Counted from the first letter of the stretch, positions 42,831 through 55,952 are shown. The stretch is 64,000 nt of DNA from Ramazzottius varieornatus (GCA_001949185.1 BDGG01000011.1:1678902-1742901); one strand, 5' to 3'. Program-made: numbers and translations. The notes: generated by a model from the sequence alone, not told the origin.

Positions 42831-44972
42831 TCCCAGGTCAGCCAATCAACAGCATGGTTCGAAAAATCGGCACAGATAAGGACAACGGATGGGCATCACA
42901 TTATTACACCTAGGCGAGCCGAACAGTCTCGTTACCCCAGTTTCCTGCAAGCGGTCCACGATGTGCGGGGATTTAGTCATTTGGTGCTAAATTTTGTTGC
43001 GCAGGGCGAGTTAGAGGCGTTAGTGGAGCGTGCATCAACATTTCATCCACCCATCTTCTTTTTTACCTGTAAGTTCCCTCCAACCTCGATTCGCATCAGA
43101 AAATGTCTTCAAGCCTGCGGAAGCACGTACAAAGCATCAAGTAAAATCCCAGGATTTGGTCAAAAGACCCAGGAGTATGAAATCCCGGGGAACCCTGATC
43201 TCGTGATTGGTATATTCCGCGATCACAAATTCCGGGATTTGTCGAAACAATCTGGGAGGAGGAAATCTTAGAGGAAGCTTAATTAGACCCGGTATGCATG
43301 TCCTGAAGAACCATGAAATATCACCGGGCACTGTACTCCCGGGATCCTCAAAATCTCTTTACGCCCCTTGTCGGACAAAACCCATTTTTGGAATAGTATT
43401 TCGTATCCTTTTTGGGAAACATGGAGTTCAACTTTCGTTAACACATTCGAAGTACATCGGTAAACATATCCGCAGCGTTATTTTGCGCCCATCGCACTAC
43501 AAATATTCGGAACTTTTCCGAAAGCGTTTTCGTGTCCTCAGTCAGAAACTTCTACCGGACATATTCTTGCTACCACTACCATCGTATTTTTCAACGTAAT
43601 ATCGCCAGCTCTGACAACGAACACTTGAGACTTTATTTCACGGTGATGAAATGAGAGACAGAAAAGCGAAAGAAGGAAACTGCTAACAGGAAGACCAAAT
43701 CCGCTAGACCAATCGCATGAAATTATGAAGTATCGTCGATCACGGAGAAACGGGCGCACGGCGGTCACAAGATCAATCTAAAGAGAATGGATGAGCATCC
43801 GTTAACTGAACACGACACGATCAGAAAGCCAAATGTTCCACGAGATACCGAAGGGTAAACCCAAATGGCACAATTGACGTCGCGAGTTTAAGTGCCTGCA
43901 AAGTCAAAAACAACACGTTTCGGCCACTTTTCACAACACAATATTTCCTAAAAGATACTTGAACGCAGCTTGTTCCTGCAGTTCCTTGGAGAAATGTAGG
44001 CATACCTTCAGAAAGCGGCGACGAGAGCAAGCAGGGGCTTGAACGACAGTCATCCATTCATGGTGACCACATCTGAAAATCAACAATCAAGCACCAGAAT
44101 ATGACTATAGCAGGTTGCGGTTTTCACATCTGCCCTGCACAAACTAACCTGACGGCTGATCGAATGGCCAGGATTCCATCGCGCAGACGTTGGAAGCTTT
44201 TCCAGGGTAAACAGGAGGCTGATTATGTGCCCAGAATATGGAGCAATGTCGAGTAAACCCAAAAAAAACATTGGAGTTGCAGGAAATCTTCCGGCGAAAG
44301 TTAAAGACTGAAATGCTGATGCAACGCAGGGTAACGCAGCCCGTCGCCGCACCCGCGCGCACGCAGTACGTACAGACTGACAGATCAATGGAACGGTCGT
44401 GTTACCGAACTGCGATACAACTTTGGACTTCAGTGCGTGCTAGAAAAAGCTCCACTTTTCCGCACACGGCGTTTTAGAAAATCGAACTCTTCCGCCGACG
44501 AAAGTCGGAATCATTACACTGGCTTCTGTATAGTGAGGTCGAATTAAGTATGCCTGTCGGGACGAGTTCGAAATACGAGCTTTTCTGTTCACGGATGTGG
44601 TCACAATTTCAAAAATGCTTACTTATTTTTCATGTTGTCTGACTAGGGCGCCTCATCTGAATATACTTTCGATTGTGTTTTACACACTTTTCTTAAGCCT
44701 TGACGGTTCGAACTCCCCCAGTCTGTCAGGTTTAGTCTCCGCGGATGCGTTTCGAATCAGCGCGCTCATTGCTCTTGTGTTGAGTGCAACCGTTGCAAGA
44801 TCGAGTTCGTCGTTCCACCCGGGTCTCTTGCATTCTGCCTCATTGCGTATTCTCAAAACGCTTTGCTGTTCTTTACCGTTTTTCGTTTGCTGCTCCTTGC
44901 CGAGTACTTTGTTTGAAATTTTTCTTCCGACTGGTTTGTAATATTGATAATGTCTAACGATAGCGTTTTGTG
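42831..44972. other. Non-coding stretch
   Basis: Contains degenerate CCGGGATTTG-type repeats at 43140-43265. Otherwise only short, unsupported frames on both strands. Confidence 0.45.
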
Positions 44973-46524
44973 ATGGCTAATGATAGCGCTGTGGAGATCA
45001 TGGAGGAGACGAATATGCCGTCTATTACTGCTGATACCGATAGCCCCACAGCTCTGGAATTCATCAAGTCACAGAAAGGTGAAAGCATTGTCCACGCTGC
45101 TCACACCTACAGCACGAACCGGAATCTCGTAAATGATTTGAATTGTGGGAAAAAGAAGACCTTTGGCTGCAAGGGATCCTTAACTTTGGACTCGTTTGAC
45201 AATACTGTGACGTTTTACCGAACACAATCATGTGGCCTACATCAGCGAAACGAAGACGGAACGAACCAAAGCAACTCTGCGGGAGCAGGCTCGGATGACC
45301 GTGGATAAGCCTTGTCGTTTGCTCAGCGACCTAGTTGAGAACATGCCTATCGAAGTCGTTGGACCTCTTCCATCGGTTCACAACTTTACCAGAATTGCTC
45401 GAAGACAAAGAGAAACACACATGCCTGACCCGGACAACCCCGCAGATATCGATCTGGATACCTATCTGGAGAAGAGTGAGCTTGGACGAAGTAGCGTCCT
45501 GTATGATTCCGGTCCGTTCGACACCAACCGCCTTATCGTTATCAAGGCGGAAGATTTCAACCTTCTGCGATATTCCGGCACTTGGATTATGGACGGTACC
45601 TTCAACATCGTTCCCAGATTATTCGAGCAACTCCACACCATCCACGTGGATCACTTTGGCGGAGTGTTCACTGTATCATTTGCGCTCCTGCCTAACAAAA
45701 CCACCGCCACGTACGACAGACGAGAGCTCTCCATCACAAGATTGTTGGTTTGGGTCTTTGGCCTCGAATGGTGTTAGAAGATGACTTCGGCCGCGCTGTT
45801 CGCATGGTCTACGATCTAGCGTACATTCCAAGGAAAAAGATTGCGGAGGCGTCTCGAACCGTCTTGCAGCTCAACAACTTTCCCATCAAGCCCAATTCGG
45901 AATTTCCGCTGGTGCGTTTGGTACTATAGTACTACCAAATTATAGTGCACTGGACCACGTGATGAGTCATCGCTGCCCGGTGTGATCAGATGTTATCAGC
46001 TTAGCCTGGCTGGCTCTCACCCGGGCATCATTTACTGTTCACGTGGTTGAGTGCGCGATAATTTTGCAGCACTACAGTATTGTTTCGAATGCCGCTCAAC
46101 CGTGGTGACTAAAATTTACCGAAAAGTTTCTTTGTAGTACCGGGACGGCATTGAGGTTGCAGCGAAGTTTCCACCGGAGCTATGGGGCGCTTCTGAGAGG
46201 ACCCTGCACGGACTTTGGTGCACATCCAATAACATAGAAGCATGGCATGGGGCATTTGGGAGGCATGTGAACTGTTCTCATCTTGGAATTTACAAGTTCC
46301 TAGATGATATCAGCAAGGAGCGGAAATATATCGCCAGTCGTGTGGAGTCTCTGCGCACCGGCAGCAAGCTTCTCATTATGTACGAGACGCAGGCTGCAAA
46401 ACTGACCGAAATCTGCAGACTGTACCCCTCGGCTCCTCGCAGCACAGAAGATTGCCGGGAACTGGTTGCTCGCCAAATTAGCATCATGGTCAATAGGAAG
46501 AAAAGACAAGCCGAAACCGACTGA
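44973..46524 (+). pseudogene. FLYWCH-type MULE transposase, decayed
   Basis: A FLYWCH zinc-finger-like N-terminus (EFIKSQKGESIVHAAHTY, then CGKKKTFGCKGSL, and FTEHNHVAY one frame over) is followed by the MULE catalytic start WIMDGTFNIVPRLFEQLHTIH (45570-45660). A frame change near 45230 and another near 45770 break it; PRMVLEDDFGRAVRMVYDL-like sequence continues to 45911. An intron 45912-46138 contains a MITE, and the C-terminal exon (46139-46524) has CTSNNIEAWHGAFGRHVNC, the TNxxExWH block of MULEs. The second catalytic Asp region and the CxH motif are poorly preserved. It is either a dead Mutator-like element or a decayed domesticated copy. Confidence 0.75.
45924..46077. mobile_element. 154-bp TA-flanked MITE inside the MULE intron
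   Basis: Terminal inverted repeats of about 58 bp at roughly 75% identity (CTATAGTACTACCAAATTAT / CTGTAGTGCTGCAAAATTAT, then ACCACGTGA) with TA on both sides (45922-45923, 46078-46079). It fills most of the 227-bp intron. Confidence 0.8.
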
Positions 46525-46739
46525 AGAATTTACTTGCTAACAGCTTGTTTGTGCTGTTCCATACTCGACACTGTAGCATTCTTGTCATAATTTATGGGAG
46601 GTTTCTGTCCATCGCCTTTTGCTGTTCTGCCCATGTTGTAAGCTTGCCGGGATATTTTATGCATTTACAATGATAAATTACGTCATGCGAACATTCCATC
46701 TGCAGTCTAAGGGTAATGCACAGTCTAAGGGTAGTTCAT

Positions 46740-46880
46740 TTCAGTTTGCCGGGATTTGAGAGGATCTTCCGGGATTCCCCGGGATTTGCTGCCACCGGGA
46801 TGTGCTACGTCAAAGATTTAAGTTCACGGGATTCGGGTTCCCCGAGATTAACTACCAACGAGATTAACTACCAACGAATG
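46740..46880. repeat. Degenerate CCGGGATTTG repeat array and a 16-bp tandem duplication
   Basis: At least five CCGGGATT-type cores lie in 46748-46835, followed by AGATTAACTACCAACG twice in tandem (about 46845-46876). Confidence 0.65.
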
Positions 46881-47857
46881 GATCGTGGGATCTTGGAATC
46901 CCTGGATATCAAACCGGTACCTCTCAACCAGCCACCCCCACAACAGGCATTATTAAGTCGCAGGCAAGACGTAACTGTCCCGAGACCAGTCTACAAAACC
47001 AAGGTAACCGAGCGTACCGACTTAGTGACAACCAGAACTACGGTTTCGTATCCAGAGACCAGAGAAATGCTCAGGCTTACTTTGAACCTGCATAGACCGC
47101 CGTGAGTCGTGAGACATCGTCCACCCCTTCGAATGAACACCATCGGGACAGTCCGCGACACGGTTCGGAAAGGGTTATGGTGACTCATGCCCTTGTGCAA
47201 CAGCCTCGTGCTCCTGTGGAAGAGGTTCCTGCTCCTATGAAGAAACACCGCGCTCCTCGTTCAGTACCCGAAACAACTGCTTCTCCAGTCTGCTCGGTAG
47301 GGCGTCTTAGTATAACAATGGGAAAGCTCACATCAGCAGTACGTATCCGACAATGTGATGGACGAGATCAATGTCGTCCATCGGGAGCGACACGCAGGTC
47401 CCGACATCATAGGACAACTTACAGCCATCTTGGACACGCAGGGCTTCTCCGAAACTAACAAGCTTTTTGATGGTGGTAAGAGTAACAGCCAATCTCGATT
47501 CCTGGCATCGTCACAGCTGTCCAAGAGTACTTTATGGGTGCGAAGGTGTTCTTTACCGTCGGTTCGGTGGTTCTGGTCTTGATCGAATCTACATATTGTC
47601 TTGGCATCAGCATCGGCCCAAAGAAGATGATGCAGTGCGGCAGGAAGAAGCACCGTAAGATCTACAGTAGTCCCTCAGCTCCACTGCACCCGCAACCTGA
47701 CGGGGAGACAAGACCGAGAGCCCATCGTCAGCCCGCGCCGACCGCCGCTGGCTTTCGAACAAACGAGGACGGAACATCGCTGAAAGCATCTCAACAGCCG
47801 CACCATACATCCCACATCAATTCAGCTCACACAGATTTCGCTTACCCGGAACCGTGA
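46878..47857 (+). CDS. Predicted single-pass membrane protein, uncharacterised
   Basis: Exon chain with agreeing phases: about 46878-47101 (phase 2 exit), 47152-47296, 47337-47475, 47517-47857; introns of 50, 40 and 41 nt. A Met at 46878 (MDRGILESLDIK) is a possible start, but the true 5' end may lie upstream. The N-terminal part is Pro/Gln/Thr-rich. An acidic helix (QYVSDNVMDEINVV) precedes one hydrophobic span, KVFFTVGSVVLVLIE plus CLGISIG, followed by basic KKMMQCGRKKHRK, which suggests an intracellular C-terminus of about 75 His/Pro/Ser-rich residues. No known family recognised. No signal peptide, so a type III membrane orientation is plausible. The coherent splice chain is the main evidence that it is real. 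Confidence 0.6.
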
Positions 47858-50800
47858 TCGTTACTAACATTTGACCGGAAACTATCCTTCACACAAAACC
47901 CGAAGAACAAACTTCTTCGAAATGTATCATCTATTAACAAAATCACATACGATGAAGAAAAACCCAAACTCGGTCTGTTTTCACTAATTTTAGGGTGCTG
48001 CGCCCCCTGAGCCCCCTGCCGGCTGGCACTCCGGCGCTTCGCGCCTCTGTCGTCGGTCGCTTATGACTTCAGGCGGCAACCGTGAGTGCACATGCCCGCC
48101 ATGCTCGGACTAATTTGGTCTAAGCACATACAGAGGCTGCGCCCCGTGAGCCCCCTGTCTGCTGACACTTCTGTACTCTGGAGTTGCTAGCGAGGTCCCG
48201 AAAAATGCTCTGTGACATTTTGGGGAAGCTCGATGGGGGACATTGTCCGACGGGATGCCAAAGAATGGTCTTGTTGTCCTCTAGGACGGTATCACATGAT
48301 GTGGTTGTCAGTTTGGGTCCGCAGGGCACGCGTCGTAATGGGAGCGAAAAAGTACTCTAGGTTCATGTTTTTCCAGGGGTTAAGTATTTTCGCATTGGGT
48401 TCGGTTTTCGGTCACGTGATCTCTGGATCTCGCTTCCTATGGGGAATTTGGGGGATGATGCCAGCAACAAGATATTGTATTGTTCAGGACATTCTTTTGA
48501 GTAGGTTTGACCGATTCGTTTTTGTGGAACGAAGAAACGTTATAAACTCTCCTTCCTCGTGCATTCTTGGGCCTTAAATCTCGGAAGCTGTAATTCTCGG
48601 ACAGAAATGCGATCGGCGAGTTGGAGTATGAATCGAAAACGATCGGGGTTGCCGATTATCATGCCTCGACCCTGCTGTGACGAACCATTACCTCCTGCAA
48701 AAAGTGACATCTCGCTTGTCCCAAACTTTTGTTCGGATAACATGATATAGGAATGACAATCGAAGAATCTTCTTCGTAATAATTGTCATCTTGTTTAGTA
48801 GGTTTGGTGCTTCATCCAAGACGACGAATATTTTAATCTAAGTCATGCAGCTAGCCTCGAAAATCACGTTCGAGTGATGCTTTCACAGATACCGTGGTCT
48901 TGTCAAACGTATTTCAAATTGGTTAACTTGCGGGGGCTTTTACTGTAAGACTACAGAACTAATTTCGCCGGAATGGAGGCACTCGTAACTCGGATGCGAA
49001 GCAAGTCCGAATACCACCTTCATTGAGTAGGAACCAGTACACAAAATTTGGGGTGGGCGGCTGGAAGAAACTCTTCTGGTGTAGCGACACGAGAAACAAA
49101 ATGAGTAAAATGAAGTTTGCCCATTGGCGTCAAACATGAGAAGTATGTGGGCTATGTTGTACAGAGAGGATGAAAGTACTGATAAGGAACCCGGTATCGA
49201 GTAACGAAAGGCCAATGATGCACAACGATACGAACGGAGCGTGAACAATGTATGAAGCTTGGGTGAGAAGGAAGAAATAGAATGTGGGGCACATGAAAGA
49301 ACAGTGGTCAGCCCATATTTACCAAAATCGAACTTGATTCAGTTTTAATTAAGTAGGGTAAAACCCTTTTCTGTCGGCGTTCGGAAAAAGATTTTTCTTA
49401 AAAAGAATCCATGCGAAAAGCGGTGAACATTTTCCGCACTCAGGGTTGCACTCGATGATGCCTGCTTGATGACGTTTTCTCGGGTTTGGGAGAAAGAACT
49501 CCACGGACTCAAAAAAACATTCGATTGATTCGCTTTATGTGGAATCCGTTAGACCTTTCTTTGGAAAGGTCTACACCCGGTATGGACACAACTGAGATAC
49601 AAGCCGGACGCGGATATCGAGCTTCCCTTAACCGACGACATGTGCGTACTTTGAAACTCAAAAGATCGCCTTCTAATAAAACTGCGACTTACAGTTCTCA
49701 CAGATGTGGTTAGTTTGGCCAGGATGTGCAACGTCCAGCATGGTCCAGCGTAAGCCGCTGTGTACTTTAGTTCGTTGGTGCTGTCTCATCCAAGCGCGCT
49801 GTGCGTTCAAGGTCAGACCTGACGTTAGGAGTCTCAACTTGTGCCACGTGCCTTCTTTCAGATTGATCAGGACGTCTCAATGCTGTGTACAGAATCATTG
49901 GATGAAGTGCGAGGGTTGTCGCAACGGGCGGGTCGCAGATGACGAAAGCTGCAACGATGGACCAGTCGCGCCTTCGTGACCCAAGGTAGCAGCGATGTGG
50001 CTCCAGAGACATTTTCGACGAAATCGAGTCTAGCTCAACTGCAGAAAACCACAAACAGGTGCACGTTGACGAACATACCCACGCATGTCATGAGCGGGTT
50101 TGGAATTCCCCTGGTCCGGCTGCACTAAAGGTTATCGGCGCATCATACAGCCCGATGCGGCAGAGAGATCCTGAAATACGGTTAAGTGTTATTTCCTTCA
50201 GGTGATATTTATGAATAGGCTAGACTAAGCTGGGCCCTTCATAGTCCTTTATCCTTGCCGCCGTGGGCTGCTACTAGTATAGGAAACCGCAAAGTCTGCT
50301 TGAACAGAAACGCCTAGTCCATGGAGCCACCAGGTTTGCCATAAAATTAGGCAACTGCCCACCATAGTTACTAGTCGATTTGGGTACGAGAAGTGAGGCC
50401 TTACTTCGTTCAGTCAAGTTCTGAAGATGGCGTTGCTGGTTGCGAAATCAAACCAAAATCAGCTGGCGCTCAGAAGGCAACTTAGCAGAAGTGGACAAAG
50501 TCTCTACCTTTCCGCGGATTTGGCCCACGGAACAGTGGTTGGACTAGGGTTTATTGATGGTTTCAGTTTTTAATTAATCAGTCAAATGAGACGTTGAAGG
50601 AAAGATGTCACTTAGGAGAGTAGAATCGCAAACGCAGACCCGGACCCCTGCCACTCGGTCAGCCTACTCAAATGCTCTGAAAACTGAAGTAATTCATTCC
50701 TTGCCACTGGCTACTATGCCACTATAGTCTCGGAGTGAGGGTTAACTGATTGTCTATGTAACATGCTGCGAACTTATCAGTGTGTTGCTCGACCCAGATC

Positions 50801-53800
50801 TAGCCCTGTGTTGCTGCGATTAACCTACCGTGAATATCTCATAGTCTCTCCCGAAGAAAGAGAGTACCTAGCAAAGTAGTAAGCGAGGTGTATTCCGTAC
50901 TTCCGTTTGGGCCAGACACGTATCTAGAGTATACTTATCTCAACCGGAACACACGTGGCCGAGCGCCGGCTGTGCGCCGGTATCTAGGTTAGCGACGCAC
51001 GCGCAAAATTATGGACTTGTAAACCTGTTTGACGATGGAACTCCAGCGCTTTCTGAATGCTCCCGTTATGTTTGACGACCGACCAATTTCCTCCAGGTTT
51101 GCCCACTCTCCTCGACTCTCAACTCTGTTGTTAATCCTGGCTTTTCCAGCCATCTGACAACATTGAAATCATACTGCGAGCAGCTGATCCCCACTACTTA
51201 GCAGACCTTGCTCCGCTAAATACTTTTGCCGTTACTGAACGGCTTCTAAATTCTACGATGCTTCAAATCGTTTGGTACTTGATAGCTTTGAGAACGAACG
51301 AAGCTGTACAAGTCCCTGGGCCGAAGCTATTCGAACGCCCTTATTATCAGGGTAGAAGCAAGAACATGATTGACGTTATTCTCTTGTGGAGGTGTCAACA
51401 CGCTCTCTTAGAAGTCCCAAAGCTTCAGGCATAAGCACTGGAAAAAATTATTTGCCATCTTTTTAAGCTTTGCTGTGGTGCCAAAGGATAGCGAAGTTGT
51501 CTTGCTCAGCTCTAGAATCTGTTTCAAGACATGGTGCTTGTTTTAGTGAAAGTGCTGATGAATCAATCTAAATGAAAATCCTATATTGAATATTCCGTAA
51601 AAGATGAATCTTCTTTTTCACAGGTAACCCCTAAACACCATAATGATGCCAGCATCATAATGATCAGCTGAACGGAGTTGGATCAGGAGGAGGTAGCAGG
51701 CGAGTTTTAGGAAACTCCCCTGCTTGGGAAAGTGGATCGGACGACAGGGCTAAGCGGGAGGATTAGACAGCCACGAGGTAAACATAAGACTTGTCAGAAA
51801 GTGTTATGACACTGCGTGACCGACCATCAGACTGTCATGTCAAACCAGATTCTGGCATGACAGCCTACGAGAAATCAATTTCAACCTATCTCCTTGAGCC
51901 CTTCGGTCCTCGGTCTTCGGCCTTGGACCGCGCGGCTTAGTGTCAGAACAAATACACGCCATCTGTAGACTTCGTAGCGAGATAGTTGTAACATTCAAAT
52001 TAAAATTGTGAGATTAAAATATTTCATATGCAGTTAAGTGAAGTCGCTTGTTGATATCATTTGGCTAGATGGCATTAGAAAAGGGACTCATGGTGGGCCA
52101 CACGGAGGAAATTTGATCAGAAGAATGGGTCGGGACGAGTAGAAAACAGGGTGAACTGGACGTGACTCGCGTTCGGCTGACTACGTGTTCTGCGAAGAGT
52201 AGTCACTCTTTTACACGAAACCACACCATACTGCTACCATTATTTCACAAAAAGCATTTCAAAAAAAAGACAAATTTGACAAAAATGAACAAAGTGTTGA
52301 TATTCTGACAAGTGCAGTTGTCCGACCAAAGGATCATGTCCGCAAAAGCCTGGTTTGTTTCCGCGCTTCGTCGCTGTGAGGGAGATCGAGATGACTGTCA
52401 AGCATTAATTCCTCCATCAGAAGAGCAGTGACATCGTCCCCAGCATAGCAAGTTAGCTCAGGTATAGTGGTAGCCATCTTGCACAAGAAGCTCATCTTTT
52501 ACGATCAAAAGAACAAACGCAATGCAGCAGTTGGTTATTCAACAGATCAACTTCTTAAACGGTTTCACATGGTGTGTGCTGCCATAGCTGTAACACATGC
52601 GCCTGCGCGCCTTGACATGGGAATGGCTACAGATGGACTTTACACCGCATCGGTGATGAGTCATTCCGCTTAAAGGCCCTTTTTTATTGCTCTTGAAAAA
52701 TTGTGCGAAAAATTATTAGCCTATGGCCAGACACGGGTGACTTTTCTAATGCTCTTTCGCCAATTGTAACATAAATCCTGAAAAGAGGCATAGATATGAA
52801 ACAGATAATCGAAAACTATTCCAAACGAATGGACAACTTTCGTGCACCAAACAAACTTCCGAAGTTAATAACCGTGAAAATGGAATCGGTATTATCGGTG
52901 GAACAATGGAACCGATAGTTTTTGAATCATGAATACATGGCTAATCAATCGGGCTGCTAGACCAGAGGTGCGGCTTTTCCAGTTTTTGTGTGTGTCGAGT
53001 CCTCGGCAGGATGGAAGTCGGGACCACAGGGCGATAAAAATGTGATTATGCACTCGTTGCACTCATTGAAATAAGCGATCTTGATTCATTAGTCTGAGCA
53101 ATGTGGCCGGTTCTTCGTAACTAGAACGATTTCATGGAAGTTTCACGTCGGACTGCGTTTTAGTTGGTAGTAATGAAGTTTTGGAGCTGGTGATCCGCCA
53201 GTGCACAGTCTCATGAATGTCCGATAGATGAAATGGAACGCCAGAACTTTCACGTCTGATCGTGTCCAAGCCGTATTCTCCTCCGTCATCGAAGACATGA
53301 AGGGTTCTTTCCTAATGTTGGTGATTTGTTGGATTTTCCCTTCTATAAATTTAAAAACCTCAGTGAACAACCGAAAACTCGGAAGACTGCACTGCAACAG
53401 ACCGTAAAGATATGTCAGAGTTTGTTACACAAAATGTGATATTTTCAGGGTACGTTAGTGACCGTTCCTGCAATAGCCGTACGAACGCATGCTTTATGCA
53501 GAGCCATTCTAGCAGAGGAACAGGCCCTGACACTAGTCATAAAACTGGTCTCTATCAAAAATAGTTGGGGAAGCAGCCACGCATTGTATGGGGCTCTTTG
53601 TGAGAGAGAAGATTTGGGGGCAGGTAAAGCAACGCTGATAAAGAGATGGGGAGACCAGGTTTCTACTCCTGGACAGACACACATTTGGCACAAGTGCACA
53701 TTTTTAGCTACAATTTCCCGAATAAAACATTTAGCAACAATCGTTCTGGAATTTCGTCGAACACTGACGCGTGGTCAGATACTGTATCTGCTGAATCTGT

Positions 53801-54001
53801 CGGTGTTAAAAAGCAAAAGAGTATCCGTAGCCTACTAAAGACTGAATTCAACCATGAGGACCGCGAAACTGAAAGAAAGCAGAGAGGCGTGTTTTTCGAA
53901 CAGAAGCAGAGAGTCTGGAAGTGGTTTCCCTTTTATAACTTGACGCCCGAATATCCTATTTTTTCACTCTTTCGCATGTGGATACCCGAAGGTATCTGGT
54001 A
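47858..54001. other. Gene-poor stretch, 6.1 kb
   Basis: GCTGCGCCCC-GAGCCCCCTG occurs twice (about 47997 and 48134) as a direct repeat. A 9-bp hairpin AGACCTTTC/GAAAGGTCT lies at 49551-49572. Frames at 53397-53143 (-) and 53458-54017 (+) are the only ones of note and are unsupported. Confidence 0.4.
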
Positions 54002-54123
54002 CTGTAATGCTTCTTGAACCTCACGCCCTGACTTCACTATGCGCGCCACTTTTACGGGTGTAGTGACTCATATAGTTCACGCGTGGTGTGACGTATATGC
54101 GTGAAATTCAAGAAGCATTACAG
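54002..54123. mobile_element. 122-bp TA-flanked MITE
   Basis: Inverted ends CTGTAATGCTTCTTGAA (left) and TTCAAGAAGCATTACAG (right), 17 bp perfect and then CCTCACGC/GCGTGAAA, flanked by TA (54000-54001, 54124-54125). Confidence 0.88.
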
Positions 54124-54534
54124 TAGTCCATCTTCTGCTAGAATTTACCGTAAATAAAATTATGTGAATCGATCTCTGAAGAAATGCGCCACAGGAAACG
54201 GGTGCGGGTGAAAGTTCCTTTGAGCGAACTTGCCTGCTCTCTTCTTTCGCTCACAGTTCGCTTCCCCAAATCACTTAATTGAGGCACAAGAGTGTCAGGG
54301 CTTGTCCCCAGCTAGAATGGCTTTGCTTTATGCAGGTGCGTCGGCTATCGTTCAGGTTGGGCGGACTCACCTCGTAAATGCCATGGACGTACTGTGATGC
54401 TCCTGAATCAACGCGCACTCAACTCATTGGGATAAATGTTGCCGGGTGTGATTTATCAAAACCACATCTGACCACCCCGGGCAACAACGAATCAGCACGT
54501 GGTTGTGCGCGCGCTTTCTTAGGAGCACTGCAGT

Positions 54535-54645
54535 ATAATGTCGGAAGTGCATCGGTTCCCGTGATCACGTGGTCTTACAGTATTAGTCACCAGAAGGCAA
54601 ATCCACGTGACCACGCGAAGGGATGCATTTCCGACATTGCACGAT
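54535..54645. mobile_element. Short palindromic MITE with CGTGATCACGTG
   Basis: Inverted arms: AATGTCGGAAGTGCATC (54537) against GATGCATTTCCGACATT (ending about 54637), continuing inward to CGTGATCACGTGG / CCACGTGACCACG. Confidence 0.75.
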
Positions 54646-55061
54646 GCAAACCAAAGTTTCCAAACCGATTCGAGTCTTGACTGATAATCGTAGCCACAAT
54701 ACGACATCAGATCTGTCACGCACTGAAAATCAGACGGCGTTTAATAAACCAGTCAAAACTTGGGTCGGATTGGAGACGTTGGTTTGCGTTGTAGATGAGT
54801 GAAACATGTACGCCGTGACTTTTGACTTGCATGCCGTCAAATCACTCAGAGGATTTCATCCTTAAGTTCGAGTTCAGCCGAACCCGTGTTGCAGTCCTTA
54901 CAACACTACATAGGCCGAACCAAAAACTGGTCGTTTCTTCGAGCAGACATTGATTCACACATCTGAATGGTGTGGAATGATGTTCAGGAGCTGATGCTTA
55001 CGACGAACGAACACAGATTTATCAAAAGAACTTGTCGTAGGTTTCGTGTACGACTGTTATG

Positions 55062-55178
55062 CTTATACAATGAGAAAAGTGCTTCCCTGCTCGTGATCAC
55101 GTGAAGTAATGAATCAGTCAACGGTTACAGGCAGCACGTGACCACGGGCAGGAAAGCACTTTTTTCATTGTGCTAGTA
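55062..55178. mobile_element. Second copy of the CGTGATCACGTG MITE
   Basis: Arms CAATGAGAAAAGTGCTTCCC (55068) and GAAAGCACTTTTTTCATTG (ending about 55170), with inner CGTGATCACGTG / CACGTGACCACG. Same layout and inner core as the 54.5-kb element. Confidence 0.75.
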
Positions 55179-55952
55179 CGTGTAAACGAGCCAGAAAACA
55201 CGTTTCCCTAAAAGTTATGTTTTTCTCTGTTCCCAGGTTATACGAGGTTTTAAACATCGCTTTACACCATTCAGTTGGCAGATTTACTGCTCGCTCGAAC
55301 AAATGACCAGTTTCGGCTTTTGTAGTGCTGTATGGACTAACACTGGTTTACAGTGGGCGAGAAATCTTCAAAATTTTCTGTAGCTCCAGAAAGCGGTCGA
55401 GGTGGTTTCTTCCTGACAATTCGTAGGTAGCTTATAGTCATAGCTATCGAGTAAAAGTGTTGATATTGCGGTCGGCGTATGACACGGTCTGAGGGCCCTC
55501 TCGTGAGTGAGTGGATGGTTCGGTTATACGGTTCTGCGATTGCGACCATCTGTACCGTGGGCCATGGTGATATTAGACACGATGCGCAACATCCCACGAG
55601 GATACGAAGACGAACGCACGACTACGGTGGAATCGCTGATTTGGGCGTGTGGAACGTTGAAAGCATGAGTGGAGCGTATAAAACTGCACATTGACGAGAG
55701 CTTCAGCCTACAACGTTACGACAGAACAGGCCCTCGGTCGTAACGGTGTCCACGTGCATTCGTCATCGTGTCCTAGTGATTTGTTGCGAATCGTGTGTAT
55801 TCTGCACTGACGAGACTTGTAAGGTTTGCGGGTTCCTTCTGAGTAGGAAACTGGACGGTGCTTCCTTTACATTTTGCGACTACGTGACATCAGAAACATC
55901 ATAATTTATTTGACCAGGGGGTGGACGCAAACGCATCATTTCAGCGATCTGG
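55179..55952. other. Intergenic region with a possible plus-strand promoter
   Basis: GTATAAAAC at about 55676 is followed 27-30 bp downstream by TTCAGCC, a TATA plus initiator layout pointing right. I see no plus-strand gene that it clearly serves, and the next gene is on the minus strand. Confidence 0.3.

Noticed and set aside
48000-48160. CRISPR-like or gene-associated GC-rich repeat (GCTGCGCCCC...GAGCCCCCTG)
   Set aside because: Only two copies 137 bp apart with unrelated sequence between; no array.
53143-54017. A gene spanning opposite frames at 53397-53143 and 53458-54017
   Set aside because: No conserved motif, frames on different strands, and the right part runs into a MITE.
55662-55715. 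Promoter of a plus-strand gene from TATA plus initiator spacing
   Set aside because: Kept only as a low-confidence remark: no plus-strand coding sequence follows before the minus-strand nuclease exon.
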